A program made the position numbers and the translations under genes. The notes under the pieces are model-generated. The model did no database searches, was not told where the DNA came from, and worked only from the letters and a program-made list of their open reading frames with translations. A DNA stretch of 64,000 nt from positions 62,001-126,000 of the forward strand of contig NZ_JAOTPL010000001.1 of NCBI RefSeq assembly GCF_025631005.1, read 5' to 3'. Shown piece after piece: positions 51,511 to 60,848 of the stretch. Each line of letters opens with the position of its first letter. The first letter of the stretch is position 1. The stretch is from Haoranjiania flava (GTDB lineage Bacteria; Bacteroidota; Bacteroidia; Chitinophagales; Chitinophagaceae).

Positions 51511-53310
51511 ATGTACGACATCCTACAATTGAACGACATGTTGGTTCCTGAACTGATAGACGTCGCTGAAAATTTGAAGATTCCTGTGAAAAAAAATATC
51601 GACAAGCAGGAACTGATCTATAAAATACTGGACAAACAAGCCATACAAGACAACGATAACAAAGCCTCCGGCGATGCTGAAAAAGAAAAACCAAAGAGGA
51701 AAAGAACGGTGAAAGCTACTACAGGCAATACTACCGAAGAGGCTATTGTGATGAGCGATGCCAACAAAAAAGAAGAGCCTGCCGACACGACCCCAACTGA
51801 AGAAAAACCTGCCGAAACAGAAGATGTAGCCAAAGAAGAAAGAAAACCGCGCAAGAGAAAGCCTATCAAAAAAGCTGTTGCCAAGGCCACTTCTACATCT
51901 GTAGTTAAAGATGATAATAATGCTGAACCTGTAGAAGAAAAAAGCGAAAAAATAAAACCGGCGCAGGCCGAAAAAACAGCAATAAAAAGCAATCCGGAAG
52001 AAGATATAGCCGAGGAACAGGACCAGGAAACCAATGATGATATTCCCCAGATTTCCGAGCAATTCCTGGCATTGCTGAAAGACGATGAAGATAATATTTC
52101 AGTGGAAGAACTGGAAAAAATGACCGATGAGGAAATCATTTCTCAGCAGCCTGTACACCACAAGCACAAGAAAGAACATGCTTTCAATATTGAGTTCGAC
52201 GGCGTGATAGCTTCTGAAGGCGTACTGGAAATGATGCCCGATGGTTACGGCTTCCTGCGCTCATCGGATTATAACTATCTCTCATCTCCGGATGATGTAT
52301 ATGTATCGCCATCCCAGATTAAATTGTTCGGCTTAAAAACCGGCGATACGGTTACAGGTGCGGTGCGCCCGCCCAAAGAAGGCGAAAAATATTTTGCACT
52401 ATTGCGCGTAGAAAACATCAACGGCAAGAGCCCCGAAGAAGTGAGAGACCGCGTGCCCTTTGACTATCTAACACCTTTATTCCCTTTTGAAAAACTAAAC
52501 CTGTTCACTTCTCCCGCTAATTATAGCACCAGGATCATGGACCTGTTTACGCCGATCGGTAAAGGCCAGCGCGGCCTGATCGTGGCGCCGCCAAAAGTGG
52601 GTAAAACAGTTTTACTGAAAGATGTGGCCAACGCCATCGCCAAGAACCACCCGGAAGTATACCTGATGGTTGTATTGATAGACGAACGCCCCGAAGAGGT
52701 GACAGATATGGAAAGAAGTGTAAGAGCAGAAGTGATTGCATCTACTTTTGACGAACCTGCCGAAAAGCATGTAAAAGTTTCTACCATTGCTTTACAGAAA
52801 GCCAAGCGCCTGGTAGAATGCGGCCATGATGTAGTAATACTTTTAGACAGCATTACCCGTCTGGCACGTGCACACAACACAGTAGCGCCTGCATCTGGTA
52901 AGGTATTGTCCGGTGGTGTGGAAGCCAATGCCATGCAAAAGCCCAAGCAGTTTTTCGGCGCTGCGCGTAAAATAGAATTCGGCGGATCGCTTACTATCCT
53001 GGCAACCGCGCTTATTGAAACAGGCAGCAAGATGGACGAGGTGATCTTTGAAGAATTTAAAGGTACCGGCAATATGGAACTGTTGCTCGACAGGCGCCTC
53101 GCCAACAAACGTATTTACCCGGCCATTGACCTGGTACAGTCATCTACGCGTCGCGACGACCTGTTGTTAGATAAAGATGTATTGAGCCGCATGAATATCC
53201 TGCGCGCTTACCTCAGCGATATGAAACCTGAAGAAGCAATGCCTGACCTGCTTAACCGTATGAGAGGCACTAAAGACAATGAAGAGTTTCTGATCAGCAT
53301 GAACAGATAA
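51511..53310 (+). CDS. rho: Transcription termination factor Rho with long disordered insert
   Basis: 599 residues against about 420 in E. coli. Residues 1-44 are the N-terminal helical subdomain (LNDMLVPELIDVAENLKIP), about 45-222 are a low-complexity Lys/Glu/Pro/Asp-rich insert, about 228-300 the cold-shock-like RNA-binding domain (GVLEMMPDGYGFLRS) and 340-599 the ATPase ring with Walker A APPKVGKT near 359-366 and LLDSITRLARAHN. The Q-loop and R-loop regions (VLSGGVEANAMQKPK) are intact. Bacteroides Rho has a comparable insert that drives phase separation, so the same may hold here. Confidence 0.97.
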   Translation: MYDILQLNDMLVPELIDVAENLKIPVKKNIDKQELIYKILDKQAIQDNDNKASGDAEKEKPKRKRTVKATTGNTTEEAIVMSDANKKEEPADTTPTEEKPAETEDVAKEERKPRKRKPIKKAVAKATSTSVVKDDNNAEPVEEKSEKIKPAQAEKTAIKSNPEEDIAEEQDQETNDDIPQISEQFLALLKDDEDNISVEELEKMTDEEIISQQPVHHKHKKEHAFNIEFDGVIASEGVLEMMPDGYGFLRSSDYNYLSSPDDVYVSPSQIKLFGLKTGDTVTGAVRPPKEGEKYFALLRVENINGKSPEEVRDRVPFDYLTPLFPFEKLNLFTSPANYSTRIMDLFTPIGKGQRGLIVAPPKVGKTVLLKDVANAIAKNHPEVYLMVVLIDERPEEVTDMERSVRAEVIASTFDEPAEKHVKVSTIALQKAKRLVECGHDVVILLDSITRLARAHNTVAPASGKVLSGGVEANAMQKPKQFFGAARKIEFGGSLTILATALIETGSKMDEVIFEEFKGTGNMELLLDRRLANKRIYPAIDLVQSSTRRDDLLLDKDVLSRMNILRAYLSDMKPEEAMPDLLNRMRGTKDNEEFLISMNR

Positions 53311-53331
53311 TTTTTAAACAATTATAATAGC

Positions 53332-53359
53332 AAGGCGGACTTTAGGGTTCGTCTTTTTG
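53332..53359 (+). terminator. Intrinsic terminator after rho
   Basis: AGGCGGAC / GTTCGTCT (8 bp, two G-U pairs) with a short loop and a TTTTT tail, about 22 nt past the stop. Confidence 0.7.
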
Positions 53360-53690
53360 CGTTAGAATTGTGGCTGTTCTGCCGCTGTTTACACTGTTAG
53401 CAAAGCACATCCCGGACGAAAGATAGAAATCAGGATTTGTAATCTGCTGCAGAGAATCTATAGCACACCTCAAGCCTATTAAGACTCATATACTTTGTTT
53501 TGTTTGTTTTCATCAGTCTTTATCAATGAATCTATACAGTTCTTTATATGCTCTTTTACGATAAATAAATTATTATTTTTTTCTCTTCAACAAGGTTGCA
53601 GCTAAAGCATAATAAAATAATCTCAAAAAGAGTTATAAAATATTTCATAATGTGTGAATTTAGCTGCATCAAATGTTTACCTGGCGTAAC
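53360..53690. other. Intergenic region, no gene recognised
   Basis: About 330 AT-rich bases between the rho terminator and the purH stop. No frame looks coding and no hairpin or promoter stands out. Confidence 0.5.
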
Positions 53691-55202
53691 TTAATGCCTG
53701 AAATGCCTCATCCCCGTAATAACCATAGCAAGCTTATGGTCCACAGCGTATTGAATGCTGTCTTTATCACGGATAGAACCGCCCGGTTGAATGAATGCTT
53801 CAATGCCTGCTGCGTGCGCCATTTGCACACAATCATTAAACGGGAAGAAAGCATCTGAAGCCAGCACAGCACCTTTCAGGTCAAAATTAAATTGCCCGGC
53901 TTTCTCAATGGCATGGCGCAATGCATCTATGCGGCTTGTTTGGCCGCAGCCCTTGCCGATAAGCTGTTTATCCTTAACCAGCGCAATGGCATTGCTCTTG
54001 AGATGTTTGCATACAATGTTTGCAAAAGCCAGGTTTTCTTTTTCTTCTGTTGTACAGGTCCTGCCGCCGGTTTCTTTCCACTCAGCAAAGTTACCTGCAT
54101 CCGCCTGCTGTGCAAGCGTACCGTTGAGTATAGATTTAAAAGAATTACCAGGCAGCCCGGCTGATACTTTTAGTTGCAGTAATATCCTGTTCTTTTTTGA
54201 TTTAAGAATATCCAGCGCATCGGCATCAAAAGCAGGTGCAATAAGCACCTCGAAGAATATTTCATTAATGGCTTCAGCAGTTGCCTTATCTACCGTGCGG
54301 TTGGTTACAATTACGCCGCCAAACGCGCTTTCCGGATCGCCTGCCAATGCTGCCTCCCAGGCCTCTTTCACCGTGTTCCTGATGGCTATGCCGCAGGTGT
54401 TGGTATGTTTAAAGATGGCAAACACGGCCTGCTGCTCCTCTTTAAATTCATTGATAAGCTGTACGGCGCCGTCCACATCTACCAGGTTGTTGTACGATAA
54501 TTCCTTTCCGTTGAGCTGTTCGAACGCATCGCTCAAATCGCCGTAGAAAGCTGCTTCCTGGTGGGGGTTTTCGCCATAACGCAAAGGAGTCTTATGTTTC
54601 ACAGGCTGTATAACCGGCGCATTAAAGTAGTTGCTGATAGCAATATCATAATTCATTACCACGTCAAATGCTTTAGCAGCAAAGGCTTTGCGCTGTTCCA
54701 GCGTAGTTCCGCCCTGCTGCTCCCTGAGCATTTGCTCAAGCGCTGCATAATCATGCTTATCTGCCAGCACCACCAGGTCTTTAAAATTCTTGGCTGCCGC
54801 TCGTATCATAGACGGGCCGCCGATATCAATTTTCTCAATGATGAGTTTTTCGTCAGCCGTAGATTTCAAAGTTTCTTCAAAAGGATAAAGGTCAACAATC
54901 ACCAGGTCAATTTCAGGTATCTTATATTCCTGCATTTCGCGAACATCATCAGCATGATCCCTCCTGCCAAGTATACCCCCAAACACTGATGGATGCAAGG
55001 TTTTAACGCGCCCGCCCAAAATAGAAGGATAGGTGGTAAGGCTTTCTACAGGTACACATGCAATACCCAGGTCTTCAATAAATTTTTGGGTACCGCCGGT
55101 AGAATAAATGGTAATATTCTGTTTATCCAGTTCTTTCACAAGCGTGTCCAATCCGTCTTTATAAAAAACAGAGATGAGCGCGGCTTTGATTTTTTTTTGC
55201 AT
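53691..55202 (-). CDS. purH: Bifunctional AICAR transformylase / IMP cyclohydrolase
   Basis: 503 residues. The N-terminal MGS-like cyclohydrolase domain has IYSTGGTQKFIEDLGI, GGRVKTLHPSVFGGIL and IDIGGPSMIRAAAKN; the C-terminal transformylase has LRYGENPHQEAAFYG, FKHTNTCGIA (Lys-His), and SDAFFPFNDCVQMAHAAG. Catalyses the last two steps of IMP synthesis. It starts 14 nt after the comEC stop, so the two may be co-transcribed. Confidence 0.97.
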   Translation of the reverse strand: MQKKIKAALISVFYKDGLDTLVKELDKQNITIYSTGGTQKFIEDLGIACVPVESLTTYPSILGGRVKTLHPSVFGGILGRRDHADDVREMQEYKIPEIDLVIVDLYPFEETLKSTADEKLIIEKIDIGGPSMIRAAAKNFKDLVVLADKHDYAALEQMLREQQGGTTLEQRKAFAAKAFDVVMNYDIAISNYFNAPVIQPVKHKTPLRYGENPHQEAAFYGDLSDAFEQLNGKELSYNNLVDVDGAVQLINEFKEEQQAVFAIFKHTNTCGIAIRNTVKEAWEAALAGDPESAFGGVIVTNRTVDKATAEAINEIFFEVLIAPAFDADALDILKSKKNRILLQLKVSAGLPGNSFKSILNGTLAQQADAGNFAEWKETGGRTCTTEEKENLAFANIVCKHLKSNAIALVKDKQLIGKGCGQTSRIDALRHAIEKAGQFNFDLKGAVLASDAFFPFNDCVQMAHAAGIEAFIQPGGSIRDKDSIQYAVDHKLAMVITGMRHFRH

Positions 55203-55216
55203 GATGTTTTGTTGAT

Positions 55217-57301
55217 TTAATTTACTTCCGTGATGAAAGCCCCGTCAAGAGCTGTGGAATGACAGCGCAAATTTAATGCATTGCATTCTTTTTTCCATTG
55301 GCGTATTTTCCACAAGCTGTTTGTATTGGTAAAGACGTATGCCGCATTGGGAAATAATTCCTTGAGCCTCGATAAATCTTCCCGGCGATTGTCGGCAACG
55401 AGCACCAGCCTGATGCCGGTAGATGGTATAGGCGGCAAAGATGCCTGTGCGTTTAGTACAAATAAATGGTATTGATGAAATTTTATTTCCGGAAAAGACA
55501 GGTGCACTGAGGCAAGGCTGTCTGCGGGTTTTGTATGAAAGTAGGTGGCAGCAGGCTTCAGCACATACGTATCTGTTGAAGAGTTGCGCGCTACAGGTTC
55601 TTTAGCTACAACAAACGATTTTTTTCCTTCCATGAAATCAATTACTATATTACCGGGCGTGTTGTATACAGCCAGTTTCAACTGATCGCTGTGCTTGCGT
55701 GATTCATGTATTCCTATAGACACAATCGCTGCAAATGCCATGAGCGATGCATATAAATAATTTCTTTTTTTAGTATGGATAACTTCGCGCAATAAAAAGA
55801 TGAGTGCAAACAATAGTATAGCCTGCATAAAATTTATACGGATATTATCGGTAATATTAAACGGCACTTCGTTGAGGTATTGCAGCATACCATTGAACAG
55901 GATGATCAGCTTTTCAGCGGCAACGCCCAATAAATTTCCCAGGAGCGGGACAGCCGATAAAATCACCATTGCAGCAAGCATATACAATATTACCGCTGAC
56001 AGCGGCACAGCAAAAAGATTGGAAACAATAAACAGGTTTGGAAAGCGGTGAAAATAATAGAGTATCAGCGGCAATGTAAGTGTTTGGGCCGCAAGTGTCA
56101 CAGACACCACATTCCAGATGCCCTGCATTATTTTATTCTGGAAATAAAGGCTCCTGTAGATTTTTTGCTGAAAAAGAACAATGCTCAGCACAGCAGTATA
56201 AGACAGCAGGAAACCTACATCCCACAGATCATATGGATCTGCCAGCAACAGCACAAAAGCTGATACTGCGAGCGAATTGTAGATGTTTGTTTTCCTGCCG
56301 ATCATACTGCCGATGATTATACATGTGATCATGACCGCCGCCCTCGTAATTGACGGGACTGCGCCTGCCAGGAAGGTAAACAGCCACACAACAGCCAGCG
56401 TGACAGCTGCACTCACGGCTTTCCCGTGGCGCCTTTTTCTGAGTGGTGTAAGCAGGTACTGCATTGCTACAAAGATCATAGCCAGGTGCATGCCGCTGAT
56501 CGCGATAATGTGTACCACGCCGGTATTGGTAAATGCTGCTAAAAGATCGCGGTCAATATCTTTTCTGTAACCGATGAGCAAAGCCTTGGCAACTGCTCTT
56601 GCCTTGTCAGAATGAATGTGTTTATCTATAATGCCAATGATCCTGTCGCGCAAAGCAAACACATAGCTGCCGGGTGATACAGTTTTTTCCGCCAATGCCC
56701 TGTACTCGTCGGCTTTCAGGAAAGTACGAAAATAAATGCCGTTCCTCCTGCTGTATGTGCGGTAATCAAACTCACCTGGATTGCCGGCATTCTCAATCAG
56801 CTGCAAAGGCTTGCGCACTATCAAGTGCGTACCCATGCCAATGTTCACAGGTAGCGAGTCTTTGCTAAAGTAGATCAATACATTGCCAAAGGCAGGTTCC
56901 CACTGATCGCCAGCTTTTATGCTCCTTATCTTTGATAAAGCTTTATAAGTTTTGGGCTTTGCTTCCAAAGGCTCATGAATAATAAGCTCTACTGCATCTG
57001 CCTGCCGTATTTTCTGTAATGTTTCTTCCCTGTACCCTGCATGTTGTTTGTGCAGCAAAAAAGCTCCTAAGGATAAAGCAATAAGGAACATAGAGATACC
57101 GCCAAGCCACCGCACCTGGAATTTATATTTTAAGGAAAGTGAAGAATATACAATGAACATTGCTGCGGAAATACAGATTCCTACAACGATCTGGATGAGT
57201 GAGAAGACAACATATTCCTGTAAGAGTATGCCGCAAACAAGGCCCAGCAACAACTTCAGCGCAGGTGTTTGTTTCAGGAATATTTCCGTCCGGCTTCGCA
57301 T
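55217..57301 (-). CDS. comEC: ComEC/Rec2 family DNA-uptake channel protein
   Basis: 694 residues with ten or more membrane helices. N-terminal helices and DUF4131 region, then the Competence domain with TNTGVVHIIAISGMHLAMIF, GAVPSITRAAVM and DPYDLWDVGFLLSYTAVLSIV. The C-terminal part (about 540-694) has no HxHxDH metallo-beta-lactamase motif, so it is the form lacking an active nuclease-like domain. Moves single-stranded DNA across the inner membrane in competent cells. No other competence genes are nearby. Confidence 0.9.
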   Translation of the reverse strand: MRSRTEIFLKQTPALKLLLGLVCGILLQEYVVFSLIQIVVGICISAAMFIVYSSLSLKYKFQVRWLGGISMFLIALSLGAFLLHKQHAGYREETLQKIRQADAVELIIHEPLEAKPKTYKALSKIRSIKAGDQWEPAFGNVLIYFSKDSLPVNIGMGTHLIVRKPLQLIENAGNPGEFDYRTYSRRNGIYFRTFLKADEYRALAEKTVSPGSYVFALRDRIIGIIDKHIHSDKARAVAKALLIGYRKDIDRDLLAAFTNTGVVHIIAISGMHLAMIFVAMQYLLTPLRKRRHGKAVSAAVTLAVVWLFTFLAGAVPSITRAAVMITCIIIGSMIGRKTNIYNSLAVSAFVLLLADPYDLWDVGFLLSYTAVLSIVLFQQKIYRSLYFQNKIMQGIWNVVSVTLAAQTLTLPLILYYFHRFPNLFIVSNLFAVPLSAVILYMLAAMVILSAVPLLGNLLGVAAEKLIILFNGMLQYLNEVPFNITDNIRINFMQAILLFALIFLLREVIHTKKRNYLYASLMAFAAIVSIGIHESRKHSDQLKLAVYNTPGNIVIDFMEGKKSFVVAKEPVARNSSTDTYVLKPAATYFHTKPADSLASVHLSFPEIKFHQYHLFVLNAQASLPPIPSTGIRLVLVADNRREDLSRLKELFPNAAYVFTNTNSLWKIRQWKKECNALNLRCHSTALDGAFITEVN

Positions 57302-57406
57302 AGGCAGTATTGTAATTAAAATTACATATAAAAAATATACGATGCCTGCAATTAACTAATTAAATGCGCGGTTAATAAAACAACCATTTCACCATACCTT
57401 CAAAAT

Positions 57407-57440
57407 TTCATCTTTTCTTCATGTTGTGCCTATAATTTTG
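57407..57440 (+). promoter_or_regulatory. Response-regulator operator and promoter upstream of the 57.6-60.8 kb operon
   Basis: TTCAT (57407-57411) and TTCAT (57418-57422) form an 11-bp-period direct repeat followed by GTTG; TAATTTTG (57433-57440) is an exact -7 box. The same arrangement, with the same 26-nt offset from the first half-site to the -7 box, is repeated at 60849-60882. A tandem repeat with about 11-bp period is the usual OmpR-family site. A second -7-like TAAATTTG at 57518-57525 may give an alternative start. Confidence 0.75.
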
Positions 57441-57539
57441 ACTTTGTAATCCTAAAAACAACCAATCAGTTCTAAATCTTAAGATGTATTAAAACAGTTT
57501 TAAGTAGGTTTTTGTTTTAAATTTGTAAATGTTAAACAG

Positions 57540-57568
57540 TGATTGCCTGCTTTCGTAGCGGGCAATCA
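57540..57568 (+). promoter_or_regulatory. Leader hairpin upstream of the small secreted protein gene
   Basis: TGATTGCCTGC / GCGGGCAATCA with a 7-nt loop (TTTCGTA): an 11-bp stem with one G-U pair ending 10 nt before the ATG. It lacks a T-tract, so it is more likely to affect translation or stability than to terminate. Confidence 0.6.
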
Positions 57569-57578
57569 TCATTTAAAA

Positions 57579-57845
57579 ATGAGAAAAACTCTCTTCACCA
57601 TATTATTTATTTCTTTGTTGCTGCTTGCTAACAGTACAGTTTCCCGTGCGCAGAATGTGCCCGCAGGCCAAAAGCCGGCGCAAGCAGAACGAAAGACGCC
57701 GGAGATCAGCGAAAGCCAGGCTGTAGAGATAAAGCAGGTACCCAAAGCCAAAAAACAGGCTAAACCGGTAGCGGTTAAACCCGGCGATATCAGGATAAAA
57801 CCTGTGAAACCTAAACCAATAAAAGGCGTTGGCAGAATAAAATAA
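57579..57845 (+). CDS. Small secreted basic protein, Lys/Pro-rich
   Basis: 88 residues from the ATG at 57579 (MRKTLFTILFISLLLLANST), with a clear signal peptide ending near SRAQ. The mature 60 residues have a short Glu/Gln-rich middle and a strongly basic, Pro-rich end (KAKKQAKPVAVKPGDIRIKP, then KPIKGVGRIK). No family recognised. An upstream in-frame Met (57543) would run through the hairpin and is rejected. First gene after the direct-repeat operator; the outer-membrane protein gene follows after 18 nt. Confidence 0.75.
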   Translation: MRKTLFTILFISLLLLANSTVSRAQNVPAGQKPAQAERKTPEISESQAVEIKQVPKAKKQAKPVAVKPGDIRIKPVKPKPIKGVGRIK

Positions 57846-57863
57846 ATATAATATCATTGTTGT

Positions 57864-58733
57864 ATGAAATATGCGCTGCTCTTCCTGTTATGCCTGCCAA
57901 CACAACTCCCGGCGCAGCAGGCAGACACACTACATAAAGGCATAGCATCTGTGGAAGATGCCGGCAAACGCGCTAATCTCACAGTTGGTACAGTGGTAGC
58001 CAATAATATTAGCTATTACGGCCAGGTAGCAGTGCAGCCAATGCCTTACGCAGCCGTTGCCGGTTCGCTTACATTTCCTTCCGGGTTGTATTTCACATCA
58101 ATGGCCTATAAAATTTTAAACAGCGCCATAGATACTGCTATTATTTCTGCTTCCAATTTTGGCGTGGGCTATGGATACAGTTTCACTGAAAACTTTTCAG
58201 GAGATATTGGTTACAACTATACGGTTTATCCTAAAAACTCCCCTTTCCTGCAGGCCTCTACCCCACACAGCCTGAGCGCAACTTTGGCATACGAACACTG
58301 GCTCACTTCAGCGCTCACAGGTGATTATAATTTTGGCAATGGCCATGATTTTTTTGTGACGCTGGCTAACTCTAAGGAACTGAATCTTGGCAGCATCTCT
58401 GACAGAGATATAGTTTATTTTACACCTGAGATCAACATGACGGCAGGTACACAGGAGTTTTACAGAACTTATAAGAAAAATAATTCCAACCGTGGTAAAG
58501 GGCAGGCAAAGGGACAGGGGCAGAACCAGCCAAATCCCAATGCAGGCATGCAAACTATCAGTACAAAAAATTTTGGACTCATCTCTTACAACTTTAAGCT
58601 GCCCCTGTCCTATAACAGGAACAGCTATCTTCTGGAACTGGCATACCAGCTTTCTGTACTGAACAATAATTTTATAGAGACTGATAAAAATGGGCATTCA
58701 TTTTTTACCTTTAGTTTTTATTACCAGTTTTAG
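57864..58733 (+). CDS. Putative outer-membrane beta-barrel protein
   Basis: 289 residues with a signal peptide (MKYALLFLLCLPTQLPAQ). The rest is rich in amphipathic strands and aromatic residues and ends in Phe (FFTFSFYYQF), as in outer-membrane barrels. A Gly/Gln/Asn/Lys-rich loop (about 210-225, GKGQAKGQGQNQPN) interrupts two strands and is probably surface-exposed or periplasmic. No named family recognised. Part of the cluster with the two-component system; 110 nt separate it from the response regulator gene. Confidence 0.7.
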   Translation: MKYALLFLLCLPTQLPAQQADTLHKGIASVEDAGKRANLTVGTVVANNISYYGQVAVQPMPYAAVAGSLTFPSGLYFTSMAYKILNSAIDTAIISASNFGVGYGYSFTENFSGDIGYNYTVYPKNSPFLQASTPHSLSATLAYEHWLTSALTGDYNFGNGHDFFVTLANSKELNLGSISDRDIVYFTPEINMTAGTQEFYRTYKKNNSNRGKGQAKGQGQNQPNPNAGMQTISTKNFGLISYNFKLPLSYNRNSYLLELAYQLSVLNNNFIETDKNGHSFFTFSFYYQF

Positions 58734-58760
58734 AAGGTTACCGCCGCATCGGGTGTGAAT

Positions 58761-58841
58761 ATGTATGAGACCATAAAGATGAAACGAAGTATGATAAATA
58801 TGCGCACATCGCTGATGATCGTTAACCAAAAAACTAAATAA
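58761..58841 (+). CDS. Possible 26-residue leader peptide before the response regulator
   Basis: ATG-to-TAA frame of 26 codons, six of them Met (MYETIKMKRSMINMRTSLMI...), ending 2 nt before the response-regulator ATG. The tight spacing would allow translational coupling. No homology is known to me and a frame of this length can arise by chance, so this is tentative. Confidence 0.2.
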   Translation: MYETIKMKRSMINMRTSLMIVNQKTK

Positions 58842-58843
58842 GA

Positions 58844-59518
58844 ATGAAAGTACTGATTGTAGAAGACGAACGCACGCTTGCGCTGGAGATGGAAGCATTT
58901 CTCAAAGATTCTTTTTATAGCTGCGACATTGCTTTTACCGCAAAGCAGGCATTAAAATGCACCGAGACAAATGTTTATGAATTTGTACTGCTTGATTTAG
59001 GTTTGCCGGACAGGGACGGGCTTGAATTGCTGAAGGAGATCAAAGAAGATCTTCCTGATGCAGCTTACATCATTGTTACAGCGCGCGGCCAGCTGGAAGA
59101 CAGGATTAAAGGGCTGGACCTCGGCGCTGATGATTACCTCTCAAAACCATTTTCCCTGCTGGAGCTCAATGCACGCATGCAAGCCATTAAAAGAAGGAAG
59201 TTTGCCCTGAACGATACGTTGGTAGAACTCAACGATTTCCAGGTAGACCTGAAAAAAAGAATGGTATACTACAACAACGCGGAGATAGAACTTTCTAAGA
59301 AGGAATTTGATATTTTAAGCTACCTGGTATTGCACAAAAATAAGCCCATCACCCGCGTGCAGATCAGTGAATACATCTGGGGGAATTTTTCAGACGAAGA
59401 ATACGATTCCAATTACATTGATGTACACATCAAAAATATCAGGAAAAAATTAAGCGCGCATGCGCCTGCAGATTTCCTGGAAACAGTGAGGGGCGTTGGT
59501 TATAAAATAAAAATTTAG
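58844..59518 (+). CDS. OmpR/PhoB family response regulator
   Basis: 224 residues. Receiver domain 1-115 with acidic pair E7-D8, phospho-acceptor D51 (FVLLDLGLPDRDG), Thr in IIVTARG and Lys in DYLSKPFS. Winged helix 128-224 (VYYNNAEIELSKKEFDILSYLVLHKNKPITRVQISEYIWG ... YIDVHIKNIRKKL ... VRGVGYKI). Its stop is 2 nt before the kinase start. Expected to bind the TTCAT-N6-TTCAT repeats on both sides of the cluster. Confidence 0.95.
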   Translation: MKVLIVEDERTLALEMEAFLKDSFYSCDIAFTAKQALKCTETNVYEFVLLDLGLPDRDGLELLKEIKEDLPDAAYIIVTARGQLEDRIKGLDLGADDYLSKPFSLLELNARMQAIKRRKFALNDTLVELNDFQVDLKKRMVYYNNAEIELSKKEFDILSYLVLHKNKPITRVQISEYIWGNFSDEEYDSNYIDVHIKNIRKKLSAHAPADFLETVRGVGYKIKI

Positions 59519-59520
59519 CC

Positions 59521-60846
59521 GTGCGATTAAATACCAAACTAGCCTTATCAATTTTACTTTCTTCACTGGTGATCGTGCTGGTGTTTATACTTTTATTGCC
59601 CTCCTTTGTAGAACAGATCGCGGACCGGTACACCGACGCAAACCTGAGACAGCAAAAAAAACAAGTGCTTAACGAAATAGACAAAAAAGGCATTGACTAT
59701 TACCTGGACGGAGAGCCTAACTATGGTAGCTACACCATGCTCAAGGAAGAATATATTTCGCTTGAACAGGTTACCGGGAGGGCAAAGGCTGATAGCATAC
59801 AGATCCTGCCACGGATTTTCGCGGAAGGCGATACATCGGATTACCGCATACTCAGCCACTATTTTATTCATGATAACAAAACCTACCTCCTGGAAGTAGG
59901 CAAGGAAATAAATTCCATCTCCGAAATTTATAAACCCTTGCAGCGCGTGGCCTTCAGCATACTCACAGCATTGATACTGGCAACTGTATTGTTTAATTTA
60001 TTGTACACACGCTATTTGCTGAAACCGCTGAACACCATTATAGCAACGCGTTTAAGGCACCGTAAATTCCCGTACAAAAACCTGGCAGGGCCTGTAAAAA
60101 CAAGCACGGCAGATTTCGGGTACCTGGACAGCTCTATCATGCAGTTGATGGACCAGGTACATACAGACTTCATCAGGGAAAGAGAATTTACATCCAACGC
60201 ATCACACGAATTAATGACCCCCATCAGTATTCTCAAAACAAAAATTGAGAATATGCTTGCCGATGAAGATCTCTCTGAAGCACAGTACCGCAAGCTGTCA
60301 GAAATGATGCGAACGCTTAACCGATTGAAAAAAATAGTACAGTCGCTACTGCTGATATCACGCATTGAAAATGACCAATACCACAGGCAGGATGTTGTAA
60401 AACCCGCGGAACTCATAGAAGAAGTGATGGAAGAGCTCTCCCATCGCCTCGAAGAAAAAAAACTTACACTAAAAGTAAACCTTTCAAAAGACGTAGCGCT
60501 TCACCGGCTGAACAAAGACCTTATATTTCAAATGTTTTACAACCTCATTAATAATGCTGTCCGGTACAACAAAGCGCAAGGCAGCATTGAGATATACGAC
60601 CGGCGAGTACCTGGGAAATATGCTGTGATTGTCAGGGACAGCGGCATAGGCATAGAGCCCGATAATCTTCCCTATATATTCAACCGTTTTAAGAAATACT
60701 CCGCCACTGCACAGGAGTCTTACGGGCTTGGGCTGGCAATAGTAAAAAGTATTGCACAATACCACGATGCAGAAATCACTGTTGACTCTGCGCCCGGCGC
60801 CGGCACCACATTCACAATCTTATTCAATCAGCATATTCATTTGTAA
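59521..60846 (+). CDS. Sensor histidine kinase
   Basis: 441 residues, starting at GTG. Two membrane helices (about 8-30 and 145-165) frame a periplasmic sensor of about 115 residues (KQVLNEIDKKGIDYYLDGEPNYGSY...), of no recognised fold. HisKA: REFTSNASHELMTPISILKT with the phospho-His; HATPase: FYNLINNAVRYN (N box), VRDSGIGIEP (G1), IFNRFKK (F), GLGLAIVKSIA (G2). No HAMP motif is obvious. Class EnvZ/QseC-like. The signal is unknown. Confidence 0.94.
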   Translation: MRLNTKLALSILLSSLVIVLVFILLLPSFVEQIADRYTDANLRQQKKQVLNEIDKKGIDYYLDGEPNYGSYTMLKEEYISLEQVTGRAKADSIQILPRIFAEGDTSDYRILSHYFIHDNKTYLLEVGKEINSISEIYKPLQRVAFSILTALILATVLFNLLYTRYLLKPLNTIIATRLRHRKFPYKNLAGPVKTSTADFGYLDSSIMQLMDQVHTDFIREREFTSNASHELMTPISILKTKIENMLADEDLSEAQYRKLSEMMRTLNRLKKIVQSLLLISRIENDQYHRQDVVKPAELIEEVMEELSHRLEEKKLTLKVNLSKDVALHRLNKDLIFQMFYNLINNAVRYNKAQGSIEIYDRRVPGKYAVIVRDSGIGIEPDNLPYIFNRFKKYSATAQESYGLGLAIVKSIAQYHDAEITVDSAPGAGTTFTILFNQHIHL

Positions 60847-60848
60847 AC

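Noticed and set aside
53673..53858. 61-codon plus-strand frame over the purH 3' end
   Set aside because: Antisense shadow of purH with no independent support.
55217..55680. Missing metallo-beta-lactamase domain in ComEC taken as a truncation
   Set aside because: Many ComEC homologues naturally lack this domain; the frame is intact and no decayed HxHxDH is visible.
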